From: Owenia fusiformis
Taxonomy: Eukaryota; Annelida; Polychaeta; Sabellida; Oweniidae
Length of the DNA: 64,000 nucleotides
NCBI GenBank assembly: GCA_903813345.2
Contig: CAIIXF020000008.1
Coordinates: 12,748,822 to 12,812,821, forward strand
Direction: 5' to 3'
The notes under the pieces are model-generated. The model saw only the letters and a list, made by a program, of their open reading frames with translations. It had not been told where the DNA came from and did no database searches. The position numbers and the translations under genes are program-made. Positions 13,101 to 24,481 of the stretch are shown here, piece after piece (positions within the stretch are counted from its first letter, which is position 1; the number at the start of each line of letters is the position of its first letter).

Positions 13101-16100
13101 CGTGTAAATGCAGGTCACAGTCATTTTTACAAAATTCTGAATGCTACAAAAAATATGAATTACTGCTTCAGCCTATTATAGAGTGGAGATGCTTATTCAT
13201 ATGCACTAATCTGCAGATTAAACACATTTCTGTTAAAATATATTATTCATATCATCGATATGAGATGCAAAATCAACCTATTGTTCTGAAAAATCAGTTA
13301 TTTTTTCCTAGAAGATCAATATCATCAAGGACGTCTTATATGGAATGTACTTCATCCTCCTAAGATAAATCCTGTGAAAATATCAATATATTTCATATGC
13401 AGCGAAAAGGTAGTTTAGTTAACAATGATTATGGTCTAAAAAGACTATATTTCATAATTACATCTTTTTTCCAGTAGAGACTTTTTATGAATTTAAAGCA
13501 AATATAATAACTGATATGTTATTAATTAATATATAAAGATAAAGATATGTTTCTAATAATTATATACATTTTGCAAAAATCATTGGAAAAAGTCTCACTT
13601 TATTGAATTTTTACATCTTTTTCACCTTTGATGTTTTATCATTCAATATTCAATTCAATTCAATTTTATCATAAATTCATTGTCTATCATATAAAATGCA
13701 CATTCTTTGTTCATTTACAGTATATTTCATAATATACCAGCATTACATGTGTGAATTATTAAAAAATAAGTGAGTGATGAGACAGAAAGGGATACGTTTA
13801 AAGCTTAATTGAAAATACATGAATTATATTCAGTTGAAAACTAGATGAATATTCTTTAGCTATAGCATCCTTAACAAAGTCTGGATTTGTACCACATTTA
13901 GGGTTAAATTTTGGTGTCCTCCTTCAGAACAGCATGCTCATGTAGCAGAACTTTTAGAGTTACAGCCAGTTTAGGATCAGATTTCAGAAATCAGTAGAAA
14001 ATACCTCAAAACAGAGTCCCTAGTGTTCTAAATATGAACTTTAACATCCCTTAACATTACTAGCATTTCCCTATAAATGATTAGAGAACCTAGTCAGTCT
14101 AATGATGAACTCTACAGCTCTGTGTGAGCCACAATGAACAGTTAGCAATAATTGTAATTTTTATAGCACTATTAAATAATAACAGCCCTGTCTGTAGTTC
14201 CTAATTACTAAGTCTACTAAAATTAATAATCCAAAAAATAATTTTGAATAAAATAATTGATTGTACTTTGGTTCCATTTTATGTTTCAAAATAATATATT
14301 TCATATCTGTTAAATTTAAATTTCTTCAGTATATATTTCACATTTTGAATATTGCCAAGTGAATGATAAAATTATTATCTGAATTTTGTGGTCAGTTGTA
14401 GAAGAAACATATGTCCTTAAATTACTTTATTTGTACTATTATCTCAAACATATAGGTCAGATTAGCAATAATCTTTAAAAAGGTATATAGTATCTTACAA
14501 ATGTGTCTGATCTATAGTATACTTACTGAATAAAAATAATTAATAAATATTCTTGATAAATGCCCCATGTGAAAAAGTAGGTAATAAAATATTAATATAC
14601 AATTCATGTATAACTGAAACTAAAATAGGGCTGCACTACTGATATAGTATTTTCAATATAATCCCAAGGATACTCTCCAGTTATTACCTACATCCTTATT
14701 CTCTTAATTGGAATAATGGACACAATTTAATTAGTCTTGTCATAATAATTACATAATGCGAGGATTTATTCAAGTAATATTTATCCAGAATATGGACTTA
14801 TATAATAATTGAACAGGGATTTTTAAAGGTCATTTGATGTATACATAGAATATTATACAGATCTTCTGAACATTTTGCAAAGCTCTATGTAAAAGCATAA
14901 GATTTCAATTTCTGGATGCTTTAGTATATCTTAATAGGTGCTAGATTTAGTATCAAAAAGTTTGAAGTTTAATTAATTTACTGCCAGAATTTATTATCAA
15001 AATAAAATAAATACTACCATTGGTATCTAATTTTTAATTTAAATTATTCTATTCTGTTAGACATTTTTCAGAAAACTGTATATAAATTTCTGCATAAAAT
15101 AACTGTAGTTTGCCTAATTAAAAGACAGCTGACTTGGGAAAAGTATGGTGAATTTTTGATATATTGTCGAGTGTCAGGGTATTTTGAAAAATTAGGATCA
15201 ACTTAGCCTCAGAACACAGGGAGAATTCAAATTTATTTTAATAAAATATTTAGGTCAAAATGAGTGCTAAAATGATGAATTAAAAATCAATGCATATTCC
15301 TGCACCAACTTTTGATGGATGCATTTATCTATCCTGCTATGACTTCATAATAAATAAATATGATGTACTAGATATTTTCATTTGTCTCATTAATATTTTG
15401 GATTCGGAAATTCCCTTTAATATTATTTATAGCAGATTTTTATGAGCTATGGATAATTTTTCCAACATTTGCTAAAAATTGCTACAAAATTGCAACTAAT
15501 TATTAAAAAGTAGAAGTTTTTGGAACATTATCCAATTCATCTTCAAGACAATTTGTAAATGACCAAATGTGCATTTTATATGATTTTTCAACTTAGTAAA
15601 GTATTTTTATATAACAAAAACCCCAAATTAGTAAATATATGACTTTTGACTAACCTGTTTTGAAAATACTTGTATGTCCTCATTAAAACTTTCTGAAGAG
15701 CAAACATCACCCCCTGCTACCCCGGGATCTCTGGGGGTACAAGTTGCTAGCTCACATTTTTCAAATATCAAAGCTAGCAGAGGAAATAGTGGATGCCTGA
15801 AAAACAGAGTCTCTAATTTAGATACACCACTACACTTCTTTTGAATATCATCTTTCAAGTCATTTCAATACTTCAACAACCTGAAGAAGGCCGCCATGTT
15901 GAAATCTTGAAAATTAGTTGTCAAACTTTTGACAACTTTTCGGCCGTGATTTAACAGCTAACAGTGGGGATCAATTAATGGCAGCTTTTCTAACAGTAGT
16001 CCTGCAATGTCTAGAAATAAAATGATCACTTATCTAAGTGTACTGAAGTGTATTAGGCTGTATATACAGCGGGTAAAGAGTACATATAAATTGCTGATAG

Positions 16101-16527
16101 CGATCCGGAGGATCACCTAATTCACAGGCAAGTTTTGAACCTACCCGTAGCATGAATCTTTGTCTCTCTTTAACTGGTTGTCTACGGGTGCATTTGAGCC
16201 CATATTGTTGCCCATATTTGGCCCATAGCTTCCCGGGTAGTGGTGTAATGGGCCGGCCGATGGGTCAACGCTCCCGGTTCCGGCCAAGTTCCGGATGTCG
16301 TGCATACTCCTAGTGTGAGCGTCTGCTCCGTAAGATTGCATATGGCTGTCCATCCCTGGGTAGTGTGGAAGTTCATTCCCGTCAAACTGAAAGCAACCAA
16401 AAATCGTGTCATTTAATAACAAGACGCTATATACATTATTCCATCGTAAATCGAATTAATTGTACAGTCGGACGGCTATAAATTTGCGTGAGCAACCAAA
16501 AGAACATACCCCTCTTTGATGCGCCAT
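4163..16527 (-). CDS. Meis: Meis/homothorax TALE homeobox gene, 5' part (homeodomain exons outside window)
   Basis: Meis proteins are nuclear TALE-homeodomain cofactors that pair with PBX/Exd and Hox proteins. Coding exons read on the minus strand are 16527-16510 (MAHQRG), 16386-16145, 15796-15655, exon 4 (11644-11591 or 10772-10722), 6427-6377 and 4321-4163. All have AG/GT borders and compatible phases, giving about 221 residues. Exon 3 holds the HR1 block ([19 protein letters not shown]). Exons 5 and 6 hold HR2 ([17 protein letters not shown], then [19 protein letters not shown]), which form the PBX-binding surface in this family. The start is secure: an in-frame TAA lies three codons upstream, and MAHQR...LPHY matches the family N-terminus. 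The first intron is only 123 bp; later ones reach 4-5 kb. No homeodomain exon was found between 1 and 4162, so the gene continues leftwards. Retention of the last intron would add 15 codons and a stop, yielding a homeodomain-less form. Such isoforms are known for homothorax, but here this is inference. Confidence 0.95.
4322..6376. other. Meis intron between exons 5 and 6
   Basis: About 2 kb of AT-rich intron. I see no exon, tandem array or element with clear ends. Confidence 0.6.
6950..7055. repeat. 24-bp minisatellite
   Basis: Each unit begins GCAGTGCATGG. Two units continue TTACTGTGATATT and the next ones CTGTCATATCAAT, so the array contains two sub-variants in blocks. It lies inside the large Meis intron. 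Confidence 0.85.
7690..7920 (-). mobile_element. Possible tRNA-derived SINE
   Basis: On the minus strand GGCTCGAATCC (7900s) resembles a pol III B box (GGTTCGANNCC) with one mismatch, and TGGCTCG lies at the expected type of spacing. The segment downstream on that strand is less AT-rich than its surroundings and ends in a CCCCTTAAGC-rich region. No second copy was identified in the window, so this is a weak call. Confidence 0.3.
8184..9824. mobile_element. GC-rich TIR DNA transposon, TTA target duplication (PIF/Harbinger-like)
   Basis: The left end TGCCTAGGTCACATAG and the right end CTATGTGACCAAGGCA are inverted with 15 of 16 matches. Both are flanked by TTA (8181-8183 and 9825-9827), the usual PIF/Harbinger target duplication. 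About 270-300 bp next to each end is strikingly GC- and CpG-rich, built from repeats of CGGCCGATGA, GGGCGCC and CGTACGATG in both orientations. The middle is AT-rich like the host. No transposase was recognised, so it is probably non-autonomous. It lies in a Meis intron. Confidence 0.75.
8934..9131 (-). CDS. Small ORF of unknown function inside the TTA-flanked element
   Basis: This 65-codon ORF starts [20 protein letters not shown], has an acidic stretch ([11 protein letters not shown]) and ends FFEAIFL. It is charged and less AT-biased than the surroundings, unlike typical random ORFs here. Beyond the stop, a second frame stays open to a GTAGAC donor-like site, so it could be part of a spliced gene or a decayed accessory gene. 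I recognise no domain. Confidence 0.3.
   Translation of the reverse strand: MPKAKDRGDKANGPYMRKALGRQVEKDNNNATELVDDEDLDVSIGKRVLHLKQKKYANFFEAIFL
10251..10430. repeat. 30/31-bp minisatellite
   Basis: Six tandem units start CTACACTATATTTGAAATAT. The first three are 30 bp and the last ones 31 bp with AATGGGGCATG, so one variant has expanded locally. It lies about 300 bp from Meis exon 4b. Confidence 0.88.
10430..10650. repeat. 23-bp minisatellite and degenerate relatives
   Basis: Units of ATGTCACACTTTATGAACAT become regular from about 10536. Before that they are degenerate (ATGCCATACTTT). The array directly follows the 30/31-bp array and ends about 70 bp from Meis exon 4b. Confidence 0.75.
10722..10772 (-). 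CDS. Meis: Meis exon 4b (downstream copy of duplicated exon)
   Basis: This 51-bp exon reads [17 protein letters not shown] in phase 0, the same 17-codon length as the vertebrate MEIS exon at this position. The acceptor is TAG just before GCA and the donor is GTACGC. The FSTN core resembles the FSSN of vertebrate MEIS1 more closely than exon 4a does, so this may be the ancestral copy. The flanking introns are no longer obviously alike, which suggests the duplication is old. Confidence 0.87.
11591..11644 (-). CDS. Meis: Meis exon 4a (upstream copy of duplicated exon)
   Basis: This 54-bp exon reads [18 protein letters not shown] in phase 0 at both ends. It is preceded by a T-rich tract with TTTTTTCTAG and followed by GTAGGATG. 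It aligns with the family segment between HR1 and HR2 that ends in ELDNL in vertebrate MEIS. It is one codon longer than exon 4b and shares AQ.EG, the T residue and ELDSL with it. Either copy keeps the frame from exon 3 (ending FSKQ) to exon 5 (starting MIQ). The sequence cannot show whether the two are mutually exclusive or both included. Confidence 0.85.
11645..15654. other. AT-rich Meis intron, no features seen
   Basis: About 4 kb of very AT-rich sequence between exon 3 and exon 4a. I see no exon-like block, no tandem array longer than a few short units, and no element with clear ends. Confidence 0.6.
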
Positions 16528-16747
16528 CCAATGTTTTTATTCCGTACAGAGTTGGTAACTTATTGTCAGGACGTAGTTTCGCTCCTAAAATCCCTGAGTG
16601 AAAGTTTGCTGCAAAATGTTTAGAAGTAAAATCCAGTTATCTGTCAGATGACATATAATACTGCAAAAATTGTTAACTCCATGCACTCAACACAACTTCA
16701 CTCTTATGACTGTTGTATTGAAATCTCGTGGCCTCAACTCGCTTTAG

Positions 16748-16757
16748 CTGTCAATCA
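16748..16757 (-). promoter_or_regulatory. Perfect PBX-MEIS/PREP composite site in the Meis promoter
   Basis: The minus strand reads TGATTGACAG, the established optimal PBX-MEIS/PREP decamer, about 220 bp upstream of the Meis ATG. Two further TGACAG cores (MEIS half-sites) lie on the same strand at 16641-16646 and 16793-16798. This arrangement suggests autoregulation, which is inference. A CACGTG E-box lies near 16875. Confidence 0.6.
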
Positions 16758-19700
16758 ATATACCGTTGCTATAGTACCCACTGACAAGTAGCCTGTCAAA
16801 CCACAGCTAAGCTCGGTAGCTAATTTACATACTCCTTCGTGAAGGGATGCGGTTATACCTTCACAGGTCAGACCACGTGTCTCATTATTCTTTCATGCTT
16901 TCCATATATCACCATGTCCATGTATATTCTGGATGTGTAGTATCTCATAAAACTAGAGATCATGAAAAGAAAGATTTTACAATGCAATTGCGTTTATACA
17001 GATCATCCTACACGTTCCACAACAATGTATAATTTAATCCAACTTTTGAAATATAACGCCAACCGAATTAATTTGCAACGATTGGCATATAAACAATATG
17101 AAAACCTATGTCAAATAACAATTTAAGATATTGCACTAACTTCTTAATAGTTGCTTTTGAGCTTCCAAACAGGGTAAAATATAGGGTACATAGAGATGAC
17201 ACTTCATGTGTTTTGGCAATTGTACAAATGGAAATGTTATTTGCTTGCAAACTATTTGCTATATTTTCACAAATAGCGTGTTTTAATAATATTCTAATAT
17301 GTACTTAAGATGGCTCACGTAAAATAAGTTATAACATAACATACTACAGATCACACACCTATCTAGGTACCGAAGACTGCGTGCACATGTCAGCATTTTA
17401 ATTTATTTTGTGTGATTTCCAATCAAATATTTTATCAGATAATTATAACAACAGGTTTTCTAAAGTGAGAAGACTATATTCATATCTACATTTGTTATAT
17501 ATTTGGCATGCTATGCAATCAATGTGCATGATAATATAATGCATGATTCTATTGCGATACGGTAGAGAAACTTGCAAGTTGCAATGTTTTCAGCCTGCCA
17601 TGTCTGACCTTCATAGTCCCGCCCCTAAGTCACTAAGCTCCGCCTCCATTCATCGATCCTATAACCCCGCACAGATTTATTCTATCACCAGATTATCAGA
17701 CCTAGAAAAATACTGGATTTATTTCACTAAAAACGCAACTTTTTACTTCTATTTAAACATTATAATGATAGATATATTATTCGCTTTGGATTTGAAAATT
17801 ATATGAATTAAGTTTGAATAACCAGAAACATCTTTCCACATTGTTTTTTTTATTTTTTCGCAACTAGTACAGATACGCATTAGTTCATCAATGATCCCAG
17901 ATACGTATTCACTATGTGATAAGTCATGAAGGTCTAGCTCTAAGAAATACGTACATGTACTTTATCGCATAGTTTTTATTTGGATCTTCTTGATAATATA
18001 AGTAATTAATCAAGATGTGTATCCTGATACTCATTCTGATATTCATCTCGTATTTAAAATATATTGCCATTATAACGTGCGAATTCGACGTTATATGTTT
18101 CAGCTTTTTTAACCGACCAAGTTTTATATTGTTTTGTTTTCACCACCACGCCCAAGGGAACGCAGAATACACGGAAATGATTATCAAACGTTTTCTGAAG
18201 TTGTTCCAGGATAAATGGAAGTTCTACAAATGATAAGTAAGCATGGCCCATGTACGGGTCCACGCATAAGTTGTGATTGCTCTTATTTTTCGGAACATAT
18301 TGCGCGTTTACGGTTGGTATACCTTTAATTATATAATCCTTCACAGCACATTTAGTAAGGTAGAAAATGTATTAATTAGAGGTAAATAATTGCTAATTTA
18401 ACAGGTAAATAATCAAGCACTGCATGTTTCCAGGTAAAATCTCAGGTAAAATTGCGTGATTTATCATACTGCCGGGATATTATGATTTAAAATATGGTGG
18501 ATTATATTCAACATATTTCAACCCTATACAGTAATCATATGAATCCAGAATGAAGAAAATCGTATTCAACGTTTTCCCTTCATAAAATCGGAATATTTTT
18601 ACACATAGAGAATTAGATTTCTGCCTCCACCCAACGGACCACTTGGTAATATTCGTCCGCCAAAGACCAACAATTACCATGTCTCTAGTGTCAGGGTGTT
18701 TATCCGGATACTGCTGACACAATAAAAAAATGATTTCGGGATGATGCGTTGATATCATTAAAATCATTGCATGATACCAGAACATACATTTTCATTAAAA
18801 TTTTGTAATCATTGCATAGAAATTGGGGTTAACTAATTTTTGATTAGTGGGTAAAGACTCTAGAAAATGAATTCTAAACTTGATGGTAAAATTACGAGGA
18901 GAAAAAGTCACGCAAAATACCTCTAATCCCTGACTAATGACGAGACTAAATTGCAACTCGTAAAGTAGATCTAAATTTGCATGTTCCAAATACCTTTTTG
19001 TTTTTTAAGTCTTAATCACAATATGTCCTACTACAAAAGGTCATAGATGAGATTAGGAAGCATGAAATTTAAAATAAAATAACTTTCTGTTTTAGTTAGT
19101 AAAACCATCGATTGACCTAAGTTGGACAGGTCGATTTATGAAAAAGATTGATTTTCTTTGACAGTGACCTCTTTCTGTTGATACAGGAACTACGTCAGCT
19201 TGCCAGGATCTAGGAATGACAATGCAGTTGTCAGAATTTGAACACTTACATGTATTCCTACTTTGTTATTTCAATAAATGTAATTGAAAAGGGTGTTGTT
19301 TTATTTGCTTTGTATTGTTCAATTAAATAATAACCAATTTAAATGCAAAATCAGAGCATAGTCTCAAAAATAATGACAAGGCCAAATATTAAATGATTTG
19401 TAAGTAAAGAGAGAAATACTTATAAAATTATGAATATTTAGAAAAGGAGAATAAAAAGGTTGTTGTCATCAAACAAATGGACATAGGTTGAATTTACGAA
19501 AACCCTATAAAAGCTGTTAATCTGTCACTTGAGTTAAAACTTGTGATGAATGATATATGTACAAGTAAGGGTAAGGCAGCCTAGACATTATGTACCTCCT
19601 TTATTGTCAATTTAATCTACTTAACAAATACTAGACTTTCACTTTACAATTGTAGGTCATTAAACAGATACTTCTGTGTCCAGGTTTGGGCTGTAAATAT

Positions 19701-21750
19701 GAAAGGGAGGGGGTCATAGTCAACAGGGATCAGAAACTCCATCCAACATTTCAGATCTTAGGGATTAGGCATAAGGCAAGTGGTGTAAGGCAAGAGGGGG
19801 GGGGGTAATAAAACATGGAGCAAGTTCCCATAAGTCCTGTTCTAATCAAACATTTTCTTTGAATAAACCAGAAAACTTCAGAAAAATTATTGACTAGACC
19901 CCCTATCAACCCCTCCTCAAAAGTGAAGTATGGTCACTACAGTATATATCTAGGTTGTATCCATTGTGTTTTATACAAGCCACATGAAATCTGTTATCAA
20001 AGTACAAGGTTTTTTATCACCTGCCTGTTAAATTCAAACATGATTATCATATTTTTATACTTTTATTAAATGAAATATTTTTTTGAAAAATAAAACCAAT
20101 TATTACATATTGATTTGTGATCATCAAACAGATCATGGTTAAATAAAGTGACATATAGGCAAATACGAGGTTTCTATCTTTCAAATGGTGTCATCTATCA
20201 CGAAATGATTTCCAATAATAATGTGACAAGATGTGTACAAACACAACACAGAATGACATATCAGACAATAAGGGTTGTAAAGCATATTTAGTGTCATTTG
20301 TAACCAGCCATTGATGTCATACTAATAATTAGGACATCATATATATAAATGATTAATTGAAAAAATCCCCTCATTCTACTTAAGTTTTAAACCAACCTGT
20401 GTGAATTTCATTTCTATTTCTCTCTTTTTCATGCTATTTTGATAGGAAAATTGCAAGGTGAATTATATCTTTAGTGACACCTTCTACAACATATGTCCTA
20501 GAGATTGTTCTCTCGCCTTGACAAAAAATAACCTCAAAGTTCAGCTTTTATAAGAAAAAAAACAGGAAAATGGGATGTAATAGCAAGGACTGATCAAACA
20601 TGTAAGAAGCGCAAACTTCAAAATGTATGGAAATGCGATTAAATTAGCAATTTGTCATTGTATCATCGAGAAAATATGAGAAATAAACTTGACCTCTTCA
20701 ACATGGGTTCACAAGATTGATCATGTTCAATTAACTTAGACAATTTCAAAACAAAGATAGAATAAATGTGTTTTTATAATACCATGACCACATTTTTCAA
20801 CATTTTATATCAATTTATATAAAATCGGACATACAGGTGTATTATTTGACATTAAAGTATGATGGAAAGCAATCTACAGAGATAATTTAAAATACCTGAT
20901 AGGTATACTATTAACTTCAGACTACATCATTAAACTAATTACAAGTGATATAAATGACTTCAAGCTCATGTGAGAAAATTTATGATTTTCAGAAAATAAA
21001 TTGATATATTTTGAAAATTGACTAACCTTTATCTGCAAAGTTTCAACTGTGATAACTTAATTTTTTAATGCAGAAATTACATGTTAAATGTTAAAACAGT
21101 TTTAATGTAGTTCCAAAGTCCCTTTTTCGAAACTTCGCTGATACGACGAGGTCGAACAAGGCACTTGTAAAAGATAGGTTCATGTAGTACTGTTATACTT
21201 TGTCCAATAAACAGATAACAGACATGTGAACAAAAAACTTGAACCAGTTTGTTTACAAATTATAGTAGCTATAGTATGTAGGCCTGTGGGGGTACAGGTG
21301 GTCACTCCCACCCCACCCCCCTGGCCAGAAACCAAGCAGTTTTTCACCATTCTGATCACTGATCATTTTTAGCCAACACTGTCTAAAAGCCTCTCCCCAC
21401 ACTCCCCTTGGTAGAAGCTGGCTATGGCTGATGTGTTCATTTAGTTGGATAACAGTTGTATAGTTTTAAAGATGAAGAGATAGTCTCAGTTCATCAACTA
21501 TACTACCACTAGATGGTTTGAACATCAGTCTTGTGTTTTCTCCATCCTAGACCTTTACTTTCTATTGAATTCAGATAGTCAAATGCATGCTTGCTTATTC
21601 AACTGATTTGATAGGATTTATTGCTTTTGAGACTTACTTATTATTTCAGAACTACTGACCTGCCCTCTTTCTATCATTTTGTTAACCACAAGGATAGTCA
21701 AAAGTATATTTATCTCAAGAGCATTATTTAAGCTCTGGCAGACCCTCCCC

Positions 21751-21964
21751 AGGCCCATAGCCAATGGTGGAGGGGGGGGGGGTTAATTTGTGGGATTCGA
21801 GTAACCCCCTCAGGCCTGGATAAAAATTCTTTCAAAATCATGCAGTTTTTCACTATTCATTATTCTGAGCATTTCAAGTGGTTTTGGGCATTTGTCAAAT
21901 GTGAACTCCCCTGGAATCTTTGAAAAATGACCCCCCTCCTTGGCAAAAGCTGGCTACGGGCATG
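21751..21964. mobile_element. MITE-like repeat with GCCC(A/G)TAGCCA ends
   Basis: The left side GGCCCATAGCCAATGGTGG followed by a G-run mirrors the right side CCCCCCTCCTTGG...GGCTACGGGCATGC. The core word ATCATGCAGTTTTTCAC recurs in relatives at about 21280-21435, 29137-29290 (inverted) and 62790-62925. These are short non-coding dispersed copies. Confidence 0.6.
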
Positions 21965-22859
21965 CTCTCCTATATGATCTGAGGGGGGGGGGTATAGCAC
22001 TAGGGGGATGGGCCAAACACAAAGGAAATAGGGGCTAGTGGGATTGAGTAGTTGTCATATTAAGGTTGTTATACACAGGTAAAAGATGGCTCTGTGCTAT
22101 GACATAGAAGCAGAGTTAGCATATGCATTTTGTGGTATCACACACTTTTGCAAACAGTTTTTTTTTAGTTTATTTTACTACAAAGTTTGGATGGATTTGG
22201 TTAATTATACCAGTAATGACATTTTAAATGTATTTTAATTCAACAATACTATATATTTACCAAGTTAACAGACAAAAACAAACAAAACATTGTGTTTTCT
22301 AAAAATTGTATTTTTGGACGAGGAGAGTTATAATTAAAAACAAAGTTGGTGAACTACATGTATATTTATATTATTTTCATTTTCTTGAATTAATTGAACT
22401 CATTTAATTAAACTAGACTATCCAATGGGCAAAAATAGAAATGTCCTGTCATTCCGTTTCAAGCCCTTGTGACCCACCTCTCCCATTACACAAACCAACT
22501 CCAAAGGAAAATACACTAGCCTATTTTGAACATTCTGTTCAATTTTCTATAATTTTGAAAAATACATATTTGTGCCATATCTGAGATATCTCTTGAGATT
22601 TTAAAACTGGAATGCTAGATAATAAATTGTTAATCTACTAGTATTTTAAATCATTTCTTGTCATTTTTATTATAAATTTCACCTTTATATTGATACTTCT
22701 GGTTTTTATGTAAATTTGGAGAGAATACATTCCATTTTTAGAACTCACAATTATAAAAATGTTCAGTATGGTGCCTTTTCATCAGCACTCTACAATGTTT
22801 GGAAATAGTACTAACCAAAAAGTTCAAAAAGGCCTTAGTTGAGCTTTAATGTCCTCTAT

Positions 22860-23152
22860 TCTTACTATTGAAAATTGATTCTAACAATACTATCCCATTT
22901 GAAAGTACTTGCTGAGATTCGATCAACTTGAGTTCTTATAGAAAATCAGGAATTCAGCAAGGGTGCATTCACATAACATGGTGATATACTTGATGGTCTC
23001 CCGGTGCTAGTCATTGGTCAATGGAGTATGTTTCCATGCTAAGTCAATGCACCTTTGCTGAAATCCTCATTTTCTCAGAAGAACTCAAGATGATCGAGTC
23101 TCAACAAGTAGATTCATGTTGTATAGTATTGCTAGAATTTAATAGTAATAAT
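22860..23152. repeat. Long imperfect inverted repeat (foldback hairpin)
   Basis: The left arm (22860-22975) and right arm (23035-23152) are imperfect reverse complements over about 115 bp, with a roughly 60-bp loop. For example, GATTCGATCAACTTGAGTTC on the left faces GAACTCAAGATGATCGAGTC on the right, and TTCAGCAAGGGTGCATT faces AATGCACCTTTGCTGAA. No coding capacity. Confidence 0.8.
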
Positions 23153-24481
23153 GGGGGTTCTTAACCAGGACATTGGGCCTGCTTTTTAGAACATTTTGTT
23201 GTCTTGATTTAAACTTCTGAACTCTAAATAGTAAGTGGGTCTGTATCTTTAAAGTAGCACGAGTAATTGATAAAAATTGACTTCTTTAAGTTTCCCCCAT
23301 GGGGTAATTAATCTTATATTCTATTATAATTGTAAATAACTCAATACTCTTTGTAGTAAAGGTAATGATATTGTGCCAAATGAAAGGGTCTTTATTGTCG
23401 TGAATATCTACTTTAAAGTCTTAAAATGTATGCAGTCAACTGAGTAGGTTGCTAGGTAAATGTACACAAATCTACAAAAGAAGTTTGTACCCACAATGCA
23501 ATATCATATCTTAAATTAAACATGTGATCAATCAAATATTATGATAGAACATATTAAACTTTGTAACTTGGGTAAACAATTGGTTTTAAGTCACGAGATA
23601 GAAGTAATTAGATATTGGTTGATATGCTTTGATATCTCGGTTAATGTTGATTTTTGTGATTGATATTGACTTGAAATGTCACTGATATGGTTATAGCTCA
23701 CACCTATAACAATAATTCATCAGATGTTTGACATTTCCATGGCAACAAAACTATTTTATAGAAAATTATGAGTGATAAAGCGTCAGTGTATGTATATAAA
23801 TAAATCCAAGGAAGATTATGTGAAGTAATACACAATGCTTCTTGATAAGACATAAGCTTAGATATGGTGCATTATGGGACACCAACCAAACGTCCTTTGT
23901 GTATGTTAAGATGTTTGTACAGCAAACATGTAACTGGATTCAAATATGATTTTGTAAACATTTCTTTGAATTTCTTTCAATAAGCTGAATGGCTACTGTA
24001 TGGACATCACACAATTCTGCAATTCAATTTCTCAAAATGTGAAAGGAGATTAAGCACAATGCTTTTGTTAGAGCTTACCATATGAATGAGATCAATGGGT
24101 AAATCTATAATATTGGACCAATAATCAGAGTGTGCTAAGGTACAGGGACAAATTCCACAGCAACACTGACTTGGGAGACACTTAGAAAAGAAACCTTTAA
24201 GATCCAGAGACATTAAGTTCAAAATGATTTGAATTATGAAAATATACCAAAATTGGATTTTACACCTGGTAGCCTGGATGGCATAAAATGCAAGTTTTGA
24301 GGAGGATAAATGCTGTAGAATCAAAAAAAACTTATAGGAGATTCCATTAAGAGTGCAAAAAGTGAATAACAATCACAGAGGAATTCTACATATCACCGAA
24401 ACAGCCTTAAGTTCGATGACATCATCCCTGCTTGCCCACTGACATATTCAACATATCTACAGGGTGATCATATATCTCAAA

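Larger units (their letters stand above)
16528..24463. other. Intergenic region upstream of Meis
   Basis: No supported coding exon. It contains the Meis promoter, a GC-richer patch near 17610-17670 with CCGCCCC and CCGCC words, G-runs near 19793, 21770 and 21985, a MITE at 21751-21964 with a relative at 21280-21435, and the hairpin at 22860-23152. Distal Meis enhancers may lie here but cannot be recognised from one sequence. Confidence 0.6.

Noticed and set aside
24007-24372. 121-codon minus-strand ORF next to the C22orf15-like gene
   Set aside because: Hydrophobic and Ile/Leu/Ser-rich composition as expected from AT-rich DNA, no domain or splice context, no recognised homologue.
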